Shown here: positions 31,328-40,726 of the stretch, one piece after another
Numbering within the stretch: position 1 is the stretch's first letter
Layout of the letters: the number at the start of each line of letters is the position of its first letter
Assembly (NCBI GenBank): GCA_002868955.1
Contig: PKTW01000165.1
Location: forward strand, 1-43,259
Source of the DNA: Desulfobulbaceae bacterium
GTDB taxonomy: Bacteria > Desulfobacterota > Desulfobulbia > Desulfobulbales > BM004
Reading direction: 5' to 3'
Length of the DNA: 43,259 nt
Notes under the pieces: model-generated
Told to the model about the DNA's origin: nothing
The model's input: the letters and a program-made list of their open reading frames with translations, nothing else
Databases searched by the model: none
Made by a program: the position numbers and the translations under genes

Positions 31328-32119
31328 TCATGATGTCTGTTTCTTCCTGACCAGAAAAAGAGCAATACCTGCCACAATCATGAGCCCGCTGAGCAGCTGG
31401 CCCATGGTCATTCCGGCAGCTATGAAACCAAGGTGGGCGTCCGGCTCCCGGAATAATTCAACGGCAACACGAAACCCCCCATAAAGAATGAGAAAAAGTG
31501 CAACCATGGAACCTGACGGCCAGGAAGAAGGGGGACGTTGCTTTTCTTTGAGAAACCAGAGGAGAAGGAAAAGCACCAGCCCTTCAAGAAAGCTTTCATA
31601 AAGCTGTGAGGGATGGCGTGGCTGCGGTCCGCCACCCGGGAAAATCATGCCCCAGGGGACAGTGGTCACTCTGCCGTAAAGTTCGCCGTTAATGAAATTG
31701 CCGATGCGGCCGAGGCCCAGGCCGATGGGTATGGTGACCGTGTAAAAATCTGCTACGCGCCAGAAATCCAGCCCTTTTTTCCTGCAGAAAATGACAGCCC
31801 CGAGAATTAGCCCCAGCATGCCGCCATGAAAGGACATGCCCCCTTGCCAGGTAGCCAGAATTTCGGCAGGATGACCGAGATAGTATGGTAAATTATAAAA
31901 GAGCACATATCCGAGCCTGCCACCCAGGACCAGGGAAATGATCAGGACCAGGTTGAGGTTTTCAAAATGAAGATCAAGCTCTTTAAAACCGGTTTTTTTT
32001 ATCTGGTGTTTGACGAGAAGCAGCGAGGCACCAAACCCCAGGACATACATCAGTCCATACCAGCGGACCTGCAAGGGGCCAATGGAGAAGATAACAGGAT
32101 CTATATTGGGAAAAGTCAT
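31328..32119 (-). CDS. lgt: prolipoprotein diacylglyceryl transferase
   Basis: This enzyme moves the diacylglyceryl group of phosphatidylglycerol onto the lipobox cysteine of prolipoproteins. About 263-264 aa, seven membrane segments. RWYGLMYVLGF (about 18-28), SFHGGMLG (about 96-103) and the signature GRIGNFINGELYGR (about 139-152) are present, then HPSQLYES. I start at ATG 32119 (MTFPNIDPV; ATG 32122 is equally possible). The longer frame to 32215 runs into repetitive DNA and is not family-like. It lies downstream of mnmG. Confidence 0.93.
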   Translation of the reverse strand: MTFPNIDPVIFSIGPLQVRWYGLMYVLGFGASLLLVKHQIKKTGFKELDLHFENLNLVLIISLVLGGRLGYVLFYNLPYYLGHPAEILATWQGGMSFHGGMLGLILGAVIFCRKKGLDFWRVADFYTVTIPIGLGLGRIGNFINGELYGRVTTVPWGMIFPGGGPQPRHPSQLYESFLEGLVLFLLLWFLKEKQRPPSSWPSGSMVALFLILYGGFRVAVELFREPDAHLGFIAAGMTMGQLLSGLMIVAGIALFLVRKKQTS

Positions 32120-32149
32120 CATGAATATGTGTATTAAGTTACAGGCTCC

Positions 32150-32302
32150 GAGTGAAAAGTGAAAAGCGAGAAGTGAGGAGTGAAAAGTTACAAGTGAGAT
32201 AAAGTCATGGAACAAATATTTTATAAACTTTAGGCACTCGTAACTTTAGCTTATTCCACACTTTAGCTCACTTTAGTCACTTTAGCTCACTTTAGTCACT
32301 TC
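32150..32302. repeat. degenerate tandem repeats between mnmG and lgt
   Basis: 32150-32200 is a string of GTGAAAAGTG/GCGAGAAGTGAGG-type units. 32256-32296 repeats a 19-base unit twice (AGCTCACTTTAGTCACTTT). The second block is roughly complementary to the first (AAAGTGA-type units on opposite strands), so the transcript could fold into a long imperfect hairpin. The lower block is next to the mnmG stop at 32306. Confidence 0.6.
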
Positions 32303-32305
32303 TTA

Positions 32306-34198
32306 TCAAATATAACCCTGCTTGCGCAGGTGTATCTGCAGGGCAGAGATGGCAGCCGGAGTAACCCCTGAGATTCGGGAAGCCTGGCCCAGGGAGCGCG
32401 GTTGTATCTTTGTGAGTTTTTCAATGACCTCGGTGGAAAGCCCTGCAAGACCGGCATAGGCCATGTTTTCCGGCAAGCCTATGGATTCCATTTTTCTGAA
32501 ACGATCCACCTGTTCATTTTGCCTGTCTATATATCCCTGGTACTTAATCTGTAGCTGAACTTCACGCTTTACCGCCGCTGAAAGTTCTTGGCCAAGTTCG
32601 GCAATGGACTCAAGGCCTTCCAGGGTGAGTTCCGGACGCCGCAGAAGATCCTGCAGGCTGCAGGCTTGCCGCAAAGGCACCGACCCCAGACCTTCAAGCA
32701 ATGAATTAATCCCTGGGCCAGGCTTAATCATGATCTTGGCGAGTTTTGCCATAGTTCTTGCAATGGCTTCCCGTTTTGCCGTGAAGTTTTTGTAGGTTTT
32801 GGCGTCAACCAAACCCAGCCGGTAACCGATATCCCGGAGCCGCAGATCAGCATTGTCTTCCCGCAGGAGCAACCGGTATTCAGCCCTGGAGGTAAAAAGG
32901 CGGTATGGCTCCTTGGTGCCGAGGGTTATCAGATCGTCAATCAGGACACCTGTATAGGCCTGCGAGCGGTCCAGTATAAGCGGATCTTCGTTGCGCACAT
33001 ATTGGACCGCATTGATGCCGGCCATCAACCCCTGGGCCCCGGCCTCTTCGTACCCTGAGGTGCCATTTATCTGTCCGGCCAGAAAGAGCCCCTCCACCCT
33101 TTTGGTTTGCAGGGAGGGGTGCAGTTCAAGGGGATCGACATAATCATACTCAATGGCATACCCGGGCCGGATTATCTGGGCCTGCTCCAGCCCCTTTATG
33201 CTTCGCACCATGGCCAATTGTGTATCAAGGGGCAGACTGGTGGGGACACCATTGGGGTATACTTCGACCGTATCAATACCTTCAGGTTCCAGAAAGATCT
33301 GATGCCGGTCCTTGCCCGGGAAGCGCATTACCTTGTCTTCAATGGAAGGGCAATATCTGGCCCCAATCCCTTCAATAATACCGGTATACATTGGGGAGCG
33401 GTTAATGGAACCCCTGATGATCGCATGGGTTTTGCTGTTTGTATAGGTCACATAACAGGGCAGCTGGTCCAGTTTCGGAGTTTTGGGGACCGGGGTGTCT
33501 GCGTTGGTAAATGAAAAGAAATTTGGAGGATCATCGCCGTATTGTGCTTCAAGCTCCGTAAAATCAATAGTCCGGCTGTCGAGTCTCGGCGGGGTGCCGG
33601 TTTTCATTCGGCCCAGGAGAAATCCCGTCTGGCGGAACCACTCAGAAAGCCTGGTTGAGGGCGGGTCGCCCATACGGCCGGCCGGAAAATTTTTCAGGCC
33701 GATATGGATGAGGCCGTTTAAAAATGTTCCGGTAGCGATGACAACAGCACGGAGAATAAGGGTTTCGTCAAGGGAGGTGACGGCACCTGTGATGCGCCCT
33801 TTTTCCATCACCAGACTGTCAATTACCGTTTGCTTTATATCAAGGTTTTCCTGTTGCTCCAGCACGGATTTCATGCGCAACCGGTAAAGGATTCGGTCAG
33901 CCTGTGCCCGGGATGACCAGACGGCAGGGCCCTTGCTGGTATTAAGCCGTCTGAACTGGATAGCTGTGGCATCGATGTTTTTGGCCATTTCACCACCCAG
34001 GGCATCGATTTCCTTGACAAGATGACCCTTTGCCAGGCCGCCGATCGCAGGATTGCATGACATGGCACCGATGGTGTCAGCATTGATAATAGCGACGGCA
34101 ACACGGCATCCCATGCGTGCGGCTGCAAGTGCTGCCTCGCACCCTGCATGGCCGCCGCCGATCACCAGAATATCGTATTCATTAGCCGCGTATGACAT
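32306..34198 (-). CDS. mnmG: tRNA wobble uridine modification enzyme MnmG (GidA)
   Basis: A 630-aa flavoprotein that with MnmE adds the carboxymethylaminomethyl (or aminomethyl) group at U34 of several tRNAs. The FAD dinucleotide motif [15 protein letters not shown] is at residues 9-23. Signatures [20 protein letters not shown] (about 50-69) and [20 protein letters not shown] (about 371-390) are present, with [10 protein letters not shown] near 200. The C-terminal domain (YQGYIDRQ) is complete. It is downstream of trkH on the same strand; its partner mnmE is at the right edge of the window. Confidence 0.97.
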   Translation of the reverse strand: MSYAANEYDILVIGGGHAGCEAALAAARMGCRVAVAIINADTIGAMSCNPAIGGLAKGHLVKEIDALGGEMAKNIDATAIQFRRLNTSKGPAVWSSRAQADRILYRLRMKSVLEQQENLDIKQTVIDSLVMEKGRITGAVTSLDETLILRAVVIATGTFLNGLIHIGLKNFPAGRMGDPPSTRLSEWFRQTGFLLGRMKTGTPPRLDSRTIDFTELEAQYGDDPPNFFSFTNADTPVPKTPKLDQLPCYVTYTNSKTHAIIRGSINRSPMYTGIIEGIGARYCPSIEDKVMRFPGKDRHQIFLEPEGIDTVEVYPNGVPTSLPLDTQLAMVRSIKGLEQAQIIRPGYAIEYDYVDPLELHPSLQTKRVEGLFLAGQINGTSGYEEAGAQGLMAGINAVQYVRNEDPLILDRSQAYTGVLIDDLITLGTKEPYRLFTSRAEYRLLLREDNADLRLRDIGYRLGLVDAKTYKNFTAKREAIARTMAKLAKIMIKPGPGINSLLEGLGSVPLRQACSLQDLLRRPELTLEGLESIAELGQELSAAVKREVQLQIKYQGYIDRQNEQVDRFRKMESIGLPENMAYAGLAGLSTEVIEKLTKIQPRSLGQASRISGVTPAAISALQIHLRKQGYI

Positions 34199-34212
34199 TG
34201 TTCAATAAGATC

Positions 34213-35712
34213 TTATTTGGGGGTGGATTGCTTTGCTGCCTGCTTCCAGCGCAGAACAGGTTTTCTTGCCATGGCCCAGTAATCAGGGGTTAAAAGTACA
34301 GCCACCGTATAGAGCTCCAGCCTGCCTGCAAGCATGCAAAATGTAAGTACGACCTTGGCGAAAGCAGGCAGGTGACCATAGTTCTGGGCTGGGCCAACCA
34401 GGTTCAGGCCCGGGCCGATATTGTTCAAAGTAGCCACAACAGCGGTAGCACCCGTGACAATATCAACCCCAAGAGCAGTGATGACCAGCGTGGCCAGGAA
34501 GAAAAAGGCAATATACAAGCCAAAAAATCCCAGAATTGAAATCAACACCTCGCGGGGCACTTTCACCTTGCCCAGTTTAATCGCGCCAACTGCCTGGGGA
34601 TGCACCAGGTTTCTCAACTGCAGCCTGGCATATTTGAAAAACAGCAGAAGCCGTACATGCTTGATGCCGCCGCCGGTCGATCCGGCACAGCCGCCGACAA
34701 ACATGAGCGAGACGAGGAGGATTTTGCACACAGGAGGCCATTGATCAAAGTCAGCAGTTCCGAAACCGGTGGTAGTAAGAATGGAGGTAACCTGGAAAAA
34801 TCCGGTGCGCAGGGCCTCACCAAAACTGGCATAGGTGCCATAAATGAGATTGAAAATGACTATGATAACAATTGCAAAAGCAGTGAGGTGCACATAAAAG
34901 CGGAATTCCTCGTTCTGCCAATAAGATGAAAGACGACCGCGCAGTCCTTGGTAATGCAGGGAAAAGTTGACGCCAGCCACAAACATGAAAAATATTACTA
35001 TAGATTCGACATATACCGAATTAAAAAAACCAACACTCGAGGTATGTGTAGAAAAGCCGCCAGTTGCAAGGGTAGCAAAAGAATGGCAGACAGCATCAAA
35101 AAAGCTGACCCCGCCAAGTATCAGGAGGAGTACCTCCGTGACCGTGAACAGGACATAAACAGACCAGAGTATTCTGGCAGTATCCTGAATCCTGGGTGCC
35201 AGTCTGTCTTTGGTAGGCCCGGGCATCTCAGCTTGAAAAAGCTGCATGCCGCCGATACCGAGCAGCGGCAGAATAGCCAGGGTGAGGACGATGATCCCCA
35301 TGCCGCCGAGCCAATGTGTCAAGGCGCGCCAGAAGAGAACGCTTTCGGGCAGAATTTCCACCCGGGTCAGGATGGTTGATCCAGTAGTGGTAAAACCGGA
35401 CATGGACTCAAAGACACAATCAACAAAGGAATCCATGGCCCCGGAAAAGTAGAACGGCAGGGCGCCGAGTAGGGCCAACCCCAACCAGCTGAAAACCACG
35501 ACAGCAAATCCATCCCGGTACCCCAGGTCTTCTTCAGGGACAAACGAGCAGACCAGTCCGCCTCCGAACAGTACCCCCAGAATCGAGCTCAGCAGAAAGA
35601 CCGTCACCATGCCATCGTTATAATAGTAACTGAATGGAATGGGAGTCAGCAGAAAACCGGAAAGCAGCAGGAGCAGTTTTCCCAGAACATTTAGTACACC
35701 GCCCGTTCGCAT
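34213..35712 (-). CDS. trkH: potassium uptake protein TrkH
   Basis: TrkH is the membrane channel-like subunit of the Trk K+ system. The 499-aa protein has the selectivity loops of the family: FESMSGFTTTGST (about 103-115), HSFATLATGGFSTH (about 212-225), TSILTTTGFGTADFDQWP (about 316-333) and NNIGPGLNLVG (about 434-444). AGGTGAT precedes the start. It follows trkA by 108 bp in the same operon. Confidence 0.96.
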   Translation of the reverse strand: MRTGGVLNVLGKLLLLLSGFLLTPIPFSYYYNDGMVTVFLLSSILGVLFGGGLVCSFVPEEDLGYRDGFAVVVFSWLGLALLGALPFYFSGAMDSFVDCVFESMSGFTTTGSTILTRVEILPESVLFWRALTHWLGGMGIIVLTLAILPLLGIGGMQLFQAEMPGPTKDRLAPRIQDTARILWSVYVLFTVTEVLLLILGGVSFFDAVCHSFATLATGGFSTHTSSVGFFNSVYVESIVIFFMFVAGVNFSLHYQGLRGRLSSYWQNEEFRFYVHLTAFAIVIIVIFNLIYGTYASFGEALRTGFFQVTSILTTTGFGTADFDQWPPVCKILLVSLMFVGGCAGSTGGGIKHVRLLLFFKYARLQLRNLVHPQAVGAIKLGKVKVPREVLISILGFFGLYIAFFFLATLVITALGVDIVTGATAVVATLNNIGPGLNLVGPAQNYGHLPAFAKVVLTFCMLAGRLELYTVAVLLTPDYWAMARKPVLRWKQAAKQSTPK

Positions 35713-35820
35713 ATATCACCTGACGATCATATTGAGTCTTTTGTCTTGCTAAACAATTAATAAACGTGAGAAACAGGCCTTGTGCCAGTAGATATGATAA
35801 GCCGGTTGATTATTAAAGGA

Positions 35821-37170
35821 TCATGAATGTTCAAAAAAAGCCTCAACATGGTGTATAGCTTCTTTTGTAAAGAAAATGATCAAGTTATCATCAGGCTGGA
35901 GGGTGGTCTCGCCCGAGGGTATAAAAATCTGCTTATCGCGCACGATGGCGCCCACAATCGCACCCTTTGGAAAGAAGAGCGACTTTAACGGGGCATCTTT
36001 AAACTTGGGGCGGTCCGGCACCTTCAATTCAATGACCTCGGCATCACTGCCCAGGATTGTGGTTACAGAAACAATGGAGCCCCTGCGGACAAAGCGCAGG
36101 ATCATATCAGCAGCCACTTCTCTGGGGCTGAGGGCTACGTCAATACCAAGTTTGCCGAGCAGGGGAATAAAATCATGCCGGTTGATCTTGGTAATGCATT
36201 TCTTGGCGCCATGATGTTTTGCCAGCAGGCTTGACAGGATATTAATGGCATCACTGTCGGTAACAGCAATTATCAGGTCCGCCTTTTCTATGCCCTCCTC
36301 CAACAGAACATTGGCCTCAAGGCCGTCAAAATTCAAGACCAGGGTGCTTTCCAGGTTTTCGGTTAAAAATTCACAGTGATCTGCATCCTCTTCAACCAGG
36401 CGGACATTTATGCCCAGGGCCTCCAGCTGTTTTGCCATATTGAACCCAATGGTACCGCCGCCGATAATGAAAACAAGCTCAGGGAGCTTGCTGGACAGGT
36501 TGAACATGTTCTCCACTTCAGCAATGTCCTGCTTCCGCACCATCAGGTAGACCTTGTCTCCAATCTCTATAACGTCGTCGCCGCCGGGAATAATCGTTGT
36601 TTCATTCCGTATGATGGCAGCCACCACGTAACGATAACTCCCTTTCTGCTGTTTGAGTTTCTGCAGACTCAAACCGGCACAGGGATTATTTTCGCGTATT
36701 ACATACCCCAGCAGGGAAACCTGGCCATCAGCAAACTCCGCAGTATCAAATGCCTCGGACACAGTAATCAACTGCATGATCGCAGCTGTCATGGCGCGGT
36801 CAGGGCTGATCAGCATATCAATGCCAAGGGCAGTTTCATTGAGCGGTGCGTCCGGCGACAGAAAATCTTCGTTCCTCACCCGGGCCACTCTTTTTTTGAC
36901 ATTGTATTTTTTGGAAAGGAGGCAGGCTACGAGGTTCACTTCGTCGCTGTCCGTGACTGCAATAAAGAGCTCCGTGTTATCAATGCCTGCGTCTTCCAGA
37001 ACCCTGACTGACGCACCACTGCCATGCACCGCCAGTATGTTAAGCTCGCGCTCCAAGCGGCGAAGCCTGATCTCATTGCGGTCAATCAGGACAACATCCT
37101 GCCCTTCGGCAGAAAATTTTCTGCTCAAGTGACGTCCGACCTGGCCGGCACCAATAATCATTATGCGCAT
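35821..37170 (-). CDS. trkA: Trk system regulatory subunit TrkA
   Basis: This 449-aa cytoplasmic gating subunit has two RCK modules. The first N-domain opens with MIIGAGQVGRHLSRKF (Rossmann glycines), and the second with VFIIGGGTIGFNMAKQLE near residue 232. Each is followed by a TrkA-C domain (about 140-220; about 370-449). Both NAD(H)/nucleotide glycine motifs are intact, so nucleotide gating of TrkH is likely. GGAGG lies about 11 bases before the start. Confidence 0.96.
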   Translation of the reverse strand: MRIMIIGAGQVGRHLSRKFSAEGQDVVLIDRNEIRLRRLERELNILAVHGSGASVRVLEDAGIDNTELFIAVTDSDEVNLVACLLSKKYNVKKRVARVRNEDFLSPDAPLNETALGIDMLISPDRAMTAAIMQLITVSEAFDTAEFADGQVSLLGYVIRENNPCAGLSLQKLKQQKGSYRYVVAAIIRNETTIIPGGDDVIEIGDKVYLMVRKQDIAEVENMFNLSSKLPELVFIIGGGTIGFNMAKQLEALGINVRLVEEDADHCEFLTENLESTLVLNFDGLEANVLLEEGIEKADLIIAVTDSDAINILSSLLAKHHGAKKCITKINRHDFIPLLGKLGIDVALSPREVAADMILRFVRRGSIVSVTTILGSDAEVIELKVPDRPKFKDAPLKSLFFPKGAIVGAIVRDKQIFIPSGETTLQPDDNLIIFFTKEAIHHVEAFFEHS

Positions 37171-37361
37171 TACTAGAGTTGCCTCCGTATCAAAAATTGT
37201 AAAAAAGTTCGGGCATTATATATGATGGGACTGACAAAAGTCAAACATGCATACACTTGGACAACAATATCGATAAGTTAGAATGAGAGGAAGAGTGGCC
37301 CATAGATTTTTTTATTGCAGCGCTGAGCAGACAGGTTAGAGTTGATGGGTACAGAAGAGGT

Positions 37362-37676
37362 TTAGTCGGATATCTTGGATTTCAGATCGGGCCGGGTTTC
37401 TGGCTTGTCTGCATCCCAGTACCTGCTTTCTTTGCCGGTTGCGGTGACATTTTCGTACACGCCGTCATCACGTTTCACCAGCTTGGTGAAGCCCATATTT
37501 TTAAGGTCGCTGTTTCCTTTTGGCGTATTGACTGAGACAAGGGAGATCAGCCTTTTCACTTCCTGGCCGCAGTATGGGCAGCATGTTAATTTGTCGCTTT
37601 TTATTGACTGTTTCAGCTCAAAATGCTTTCCATGCTGACAGCCTTCACCGAGGTGTTCGTATTCATAAATAGGCAC
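37362..37676 (-). CDS. FmdB-type zinc-ribbon protein
   Basis: A 104-aa protein beginning MPIYEYEHLGEGC, with HFELKQSI then CCPYCGQEVKRLIS, the FmdB/CxxC zinc-ribbon pattern (about 12-45). The C-terminal half (KNMGFTKLVKRDDGVYENVT) is typical of the longer members. The start is GTG (37674-37676), preceded by AAGGAGAAG. FmdB proteins are putative regulators; no target is known. Confidence 0.85.
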   Translation of the reverse strand: MPIYEYEHLGEGCQHGKHFELKQSIKSDKLTCCPYCGQEVKRLISLVSVNTPKGNSDLKNMGFTKLVKRDDGVYENVTATGKESRYWDADKPETRPDLKSKISD

Positions 37677-38015
37677 GGGTTCTTCTCCTTGCTTGCATTT
37701 CCCACATTCAAAGTGCTGTAACGGGACGAACCTTATTAATAATTAAGTATTTGATTAAACTGGCGCAAGCTTCTCTGCCAAGAAGTGTAGAATCTTTACA
37801 GCGCCATTACAATAACAAGTCATTTTATCATAGAAGATTTTTATTTGACACCCATATTTTTCTATGGTTATATCTCCTATTTATTGGTTTTTCGGAAACG
37901 AACTGTCTGCCCCTGCAAAAATACCACACGCACAGGGCACTTTGACGATTTTTGGTTAAGGTGTTAGCAGGGGTTTCATATATGTTTGAAAATTATAGAC
38001 GTTTAAGGAAAGGTT
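37677..38015 (+). promoter_or_regulatory. rpmH leader and promoter region
   Basis: No gene is supported. A sigma-70-like promoter is visible: TTGACA (37845-37850), 17 bp, TTATAT (37868-37873), leaving a leader of about 130-140 nt before rpmH. AAGGAAAGG (38005-38013) is the rpmH ribosome site. Confidence 0.45.
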
Positions 38016-38150
38016 ATGAAGAGAACATTTCAACCAAGCAACATTAAGAGGAAAAGAACCCATGGCTTCCGGCTGCGCATGAGAACCAAGGCAGGCCGGG
38101 CAGTTATAAATAACAGAAGAGCCAAGGGGCGTAAAAGGTTAAGCGTTTGA
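38016..38150 (+). CDS. rpmH: 50S ribosomal protein L34
   Basis: A 44-aa, very basic protein: [18 protein letters not shown] at the start and [11 protein letters not shown] at the end, the near-universal L34 sequence. AAGGAAAGG lies upstream. It is next to rnpA, as in most bacteria. dnaA is not beside it in this window. Confidence 0.98.
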   Translation: MKRTFQPSNIKRKRTHGFRLRMRTKAGRAVINNRRAKGRKRLSV

Positions 38151-38157
38151 TAGGATC

Positions 38158-38192
38158 GCCTGGCAATTGTACAGGATGCCAGGCCTTTCTTT
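38158..38192 (+). terminator. attenuator-like hairpin between rpmH and rnpA
   Basis: GCCTGGCA (38158-38165) pairs with TGCCAGGC (38177-38184), followed by CTTTCTTT. It starts 7 bp after the rpmH stop and about 30 bp before rnpA. It could partly terminate transcripts, giving more L34 than RNase P protein. Confidence 0.55.
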
Positions 38193-38223
38193 AATGGACA
38201 GTGCCGGCCTGAGCTGTTGAGCC

Positions 38224-38604
38224 ATGAATACCCTATCGTTACCCAAAGCCTATCTCCTGAGAAAGAAAAGCGAATTTAATATTGTTTACCAGCACGGTAA
38301 ACGGGTGCACGGGGAAAATTTCAGCCTGATTTTACTGCCGAACGGAATAGCGCAAAACCGGCTTGGAATCAGTATTCATGGACAGCTCAAGGGAGCGGTA
38401 AAGCGAAACAGGATCAAGAGAATCATCAGGGAATTCTTCCGGATAAACAAACGTTTCCTGCAGGAAAAAAGTTCCAAGAGTTGTGAGTTGCCCTACATGG
38501 ATATAGTTATAACGGTACGGAAAGGTTTTAGTTTTGAAAATCCGGCGGACGTTGCAGGGGCCGTAAGCCGCCTGCTTGAGAACTGCAGACCGTTGTTTCA
38601 GTAA
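38224..38604 (+). CDS. rnpA: RNase P protein component
   Basis: This 126-aa basic protein binds the RNase P RNA and aids tRNA 5' processing. LLRKKSEFNIVYQHGKRVHG (about 11-30) is the family N-terminus. The RNR motif appears as KRNRIKRIIREFFR (about 60-73). It lies downstream of rpmH and upstream of yidD. Confidence 0.95.
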   Translation: MNTLSLPKAYLLRKKSEFNIVYQHGKRVHGENFSLILLPNGIAQNRLGISIHGQLKGAVKRNRIKRIIREFFRINKRFLQEKSSKSCELPYMDIVITVRKGFSFENPADVAGAVSRLLENCRPLFQ

Positions 38605-38685
38605 CGAAGGATTCTATTTCGTACTCTTTACAACCCAGGAACAATGTTTTGAACGGGAAGGTCTGATGCAGGAAAAAGTAGATTA

Positions 38686-38919
38686 ATGAAAAATTTTCTG
38701 CAGAAATGCGGTACGTATTTTTTCCTTTTCCTCATCCGGGCGTATCAGCTCCTGATTTCACCACTTTTTCCCCCTGCATGCCGTTTCACCCCCACCTGTT
38801 CCCAGTATGCCATTGATGCCATCAGACTCCATGGTCCCGGCCGCGGTTTTTTCATGGCCTTATGGCGAATTTTGCGTTGTCATCCATTCAGCGATGGCGG
38901 CTATGACCCGGTAAAATAA
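38686..38919 (+). CDS. yidD: membrane protein insertion efficiency factor YidD
   Basis: A 77-aa protein with the family signature [23 protein letters not shown] near residues 24-46, and [13 protein letters not shown] at the end. An amphipathic N-terminal helix precedes the Cys-containing signature. It supports YidC-dependent insertion and sits just ahead of yidC. Confidence 0.96.
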   Translation: MKNFLQKCGTYFFLFLIRAYQLLISPLFPPACRFTPTCSQYAIDAIRLHGPGRGFFMALWRILRCHPFSDGGYDPVK

Positions 38920-38989
38920 GCCAGGGAATGTTCTGCCTGGAATGGCGGGAAACTGCACTGACCACTTGAGGGACGTAAGGACATATTAA

Positions 38990-40660
38990 ATGGATAATTA
39001 TAGAGCTATATTGGCAATTGTTCTGGCCTTTTTCATTCTGCTTGGCTACCAGTACCTGTTTGTTGCGCCTGAACAGGAGCAGAGACAACCCGTAGTCGAA
39101 ACTACAGCTGAACAAGCGCCTCAGCCAAGAATTTCTCCCCAGGTTGTACAGCCAACACCTGCTCCAGCTGAAATTGTTCAGGCTGAGCAAACGGCACAAT
39201 TTGAGGAGCCGGTGAACCTTCCAGCCCAGAAGGGCAGGGATATTGTCGTTGAGACCAGTAAATATATAGCCGTTATCTCAGAAACCGGTGGCGGCATGAA
39301 AAGTTTTAAGCTGAAAAATTACCGGGAAACATCTGCTCCCGATGCTGAACTGAAAGAACTCATTAGTACGGAATCCTATAGAGACTTCCCGCTTTATTTC
39401 ACCTGGGGCGTTGAGCCCAGTCGGGCCCAGCTGCCCCTTTTTGTTGCAGATAAGGAGACCCTTCAGATTGCAGCAGGAGAGAGCCAGACACTGACCATGA
39501 CGGCTCAGCTCGCTTCAGGCCTGCAGATAACCAGGCGCATGGTGTTTGCCCCGGATAGCTACCTGATCAATTTGTCGGTTAGTATTGACAATTTTTCTGA
39601 AACGCCTCTCCAGGGCTCTCCCTTTATAAGCCTCACCAATCGTCCATTCGGTTCAATATCGCAGCGGTATCTATTTTCCGGGCCCGCAGTCTTGCTTGAC
39701 GGGAAACTGCAGGAGGTTAAACCCAAGGAGCTTGAAGAGGCCGCCCAAACCCTGCAGGGCAATATCACCTGGGTAGCCTTTGAAGGGACATATTTCATGA
39801 CCGGGGTTATCCCCGAAAACCAAAGCAACCAGACCCTTAAGTTATCTGCCGAGGGCGACATAGTTAATTCTCTCCTTCTGGGCCCTGAGGATATTATCGC
39901 GGCAGCTGGCGCCCTGCAGTATAATTATCAGGTATATTTCGGACCGAAAAGAATAACGACCCTCAAGGAAGCCGGGCATGATCTGGAGCGTGTTGTCAAT
40001 TTTGGCTGGTTTGACAAGCTTGCCAGGCCAGCTTTGTATCTGTTGAATTTTTTCTATGGCTATGTAGGGAATTACGGGATTGCCATTATCCTGGTCACGG
40101 TGCTGATCAAGATTCTTTTCTGGCCGATTGCCCAGAAAGGGCTTAAGTCCATGAAAAATATGCAGAAAATTCAGCCCAAAATGGCAAAGCTGAAGGAAAA
40201 GTATAAAAATGATTCTGCCCGCCTGAACCAGGAGATGATGGGCCTTTACAAGACCTACAAGGTTAATCCCCTGGGCGGCTGCCTTCCCATGTTTTTGCAG
40301 ATCCCGGTATTTTTTGCACTGTACAAGGTGCTGCTCCAGGCCATCGAACTCAGGCATGCCCCCTTTATGCTCTGGATTAGTGATCTGTCCGCACCGGATC
40401 GCCTCATGATAGGCATGGATATCCCCTATCTCGGTGGCATCCCTGTTCTCACCCTTCTCATGGGTGGCTCCATGTTTCTGCAACAGAAAATGACACCGAG
40501 CCCGGCAGATGCCACCCAAGCAAAAATAATGATGTTTCTGCCCGTGATCTTTACTTTTATGTTTTTGAATTTTGCATCGGGCCTGGTGCTCTACTGGCTT
40601 GTAAACAATCTCCTGTCCATAGCCCAGCAGTATATAATCAACAAGCAGGCGGCGGCATAA
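38990..40660 (+). CDS. yidC: membrane protein insertase YidC
   Basis: The 556-aa protein has an N-terminal membrane anchor (YRAILAIVLAFFILLGYQYLF) and a Pro/Gln-rich linker. A large periplasmic domain covers about 80-330, and the conserved insertase core starts about 350: GNYGIAIILVTVLIKILFWPIAQKGLKSM, then NPLGGCLPMFLQIPVFFALYKVL and a final FLNFASGLVLYWLVNNLLSIAQQ. The Gram-negative type periplasmic domain is present. AAGGA precedes the start. Confidence 0.97.
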   Translation: MDNYRAILAIVLAFFILLGYQYLFVAPEQEQRQPVVETTAEQAPQPRISPQVVQPTPAPAEIVQAEQTAQFEEPVNLPAQKGRDIVVETSKYIAVISETGGGMKSFKLKNYRETSAPDAELKELISTESYRDFPLYFTWGVEPSRAQLPLFVADKETLQIAAGESQTLTMTAQLASGLQITRRMVFAPDSYLINLSVSIDNFSETPLQGSPFISLTNRPFGSISQRYLFSGPAVLLDGKLQEVKPKELEEAAQTLQGNITWVAFEGTYFMTGVIPENQSNQTLKLSAEGDIVNSLLLGPEDIIAAAGALQYNYQVYFGPKRITTLKEAGHDLERVVNFGWFDKLARPALYLLNFFYGYVGNYGIAIILVTVLIKILFWPIAQKGLKSMKNMQKIQPKMAKLKEKYKNDSARLNQEMMGLYKTYKVNPLGGCLPMFLQIPVFFALYKVLLQAIELRHAPFMLWISDLSAPDRLMIGMDIPYLGGIPVLTLLMGGSMFLQQKMTPSPADATQAKIMMFLPVIFTFMFLNFASGLVLYWLVNNLLSIAQQYIINKQAAA

Positions 40661-40726
40661 TATATTATAGCCGGCCAACATTTTACAGATCAGCAGTAAG
40701 CCGATTGAATAAACGCGAGGAGCAGA

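Noticed and set aside
37751-37945. 64-codon frame before rpmH
   Set aside because: Covers the likely promoter; no ribosome site or recognisable domain.
37677-38015. Replication origin next to rpmH
   Set aside because: No cluster of DnaA boxes is visible and dnaA and dnaN are not adjacent; the only near-box (AGTGGATAA near 3920) is single and elsewhere.
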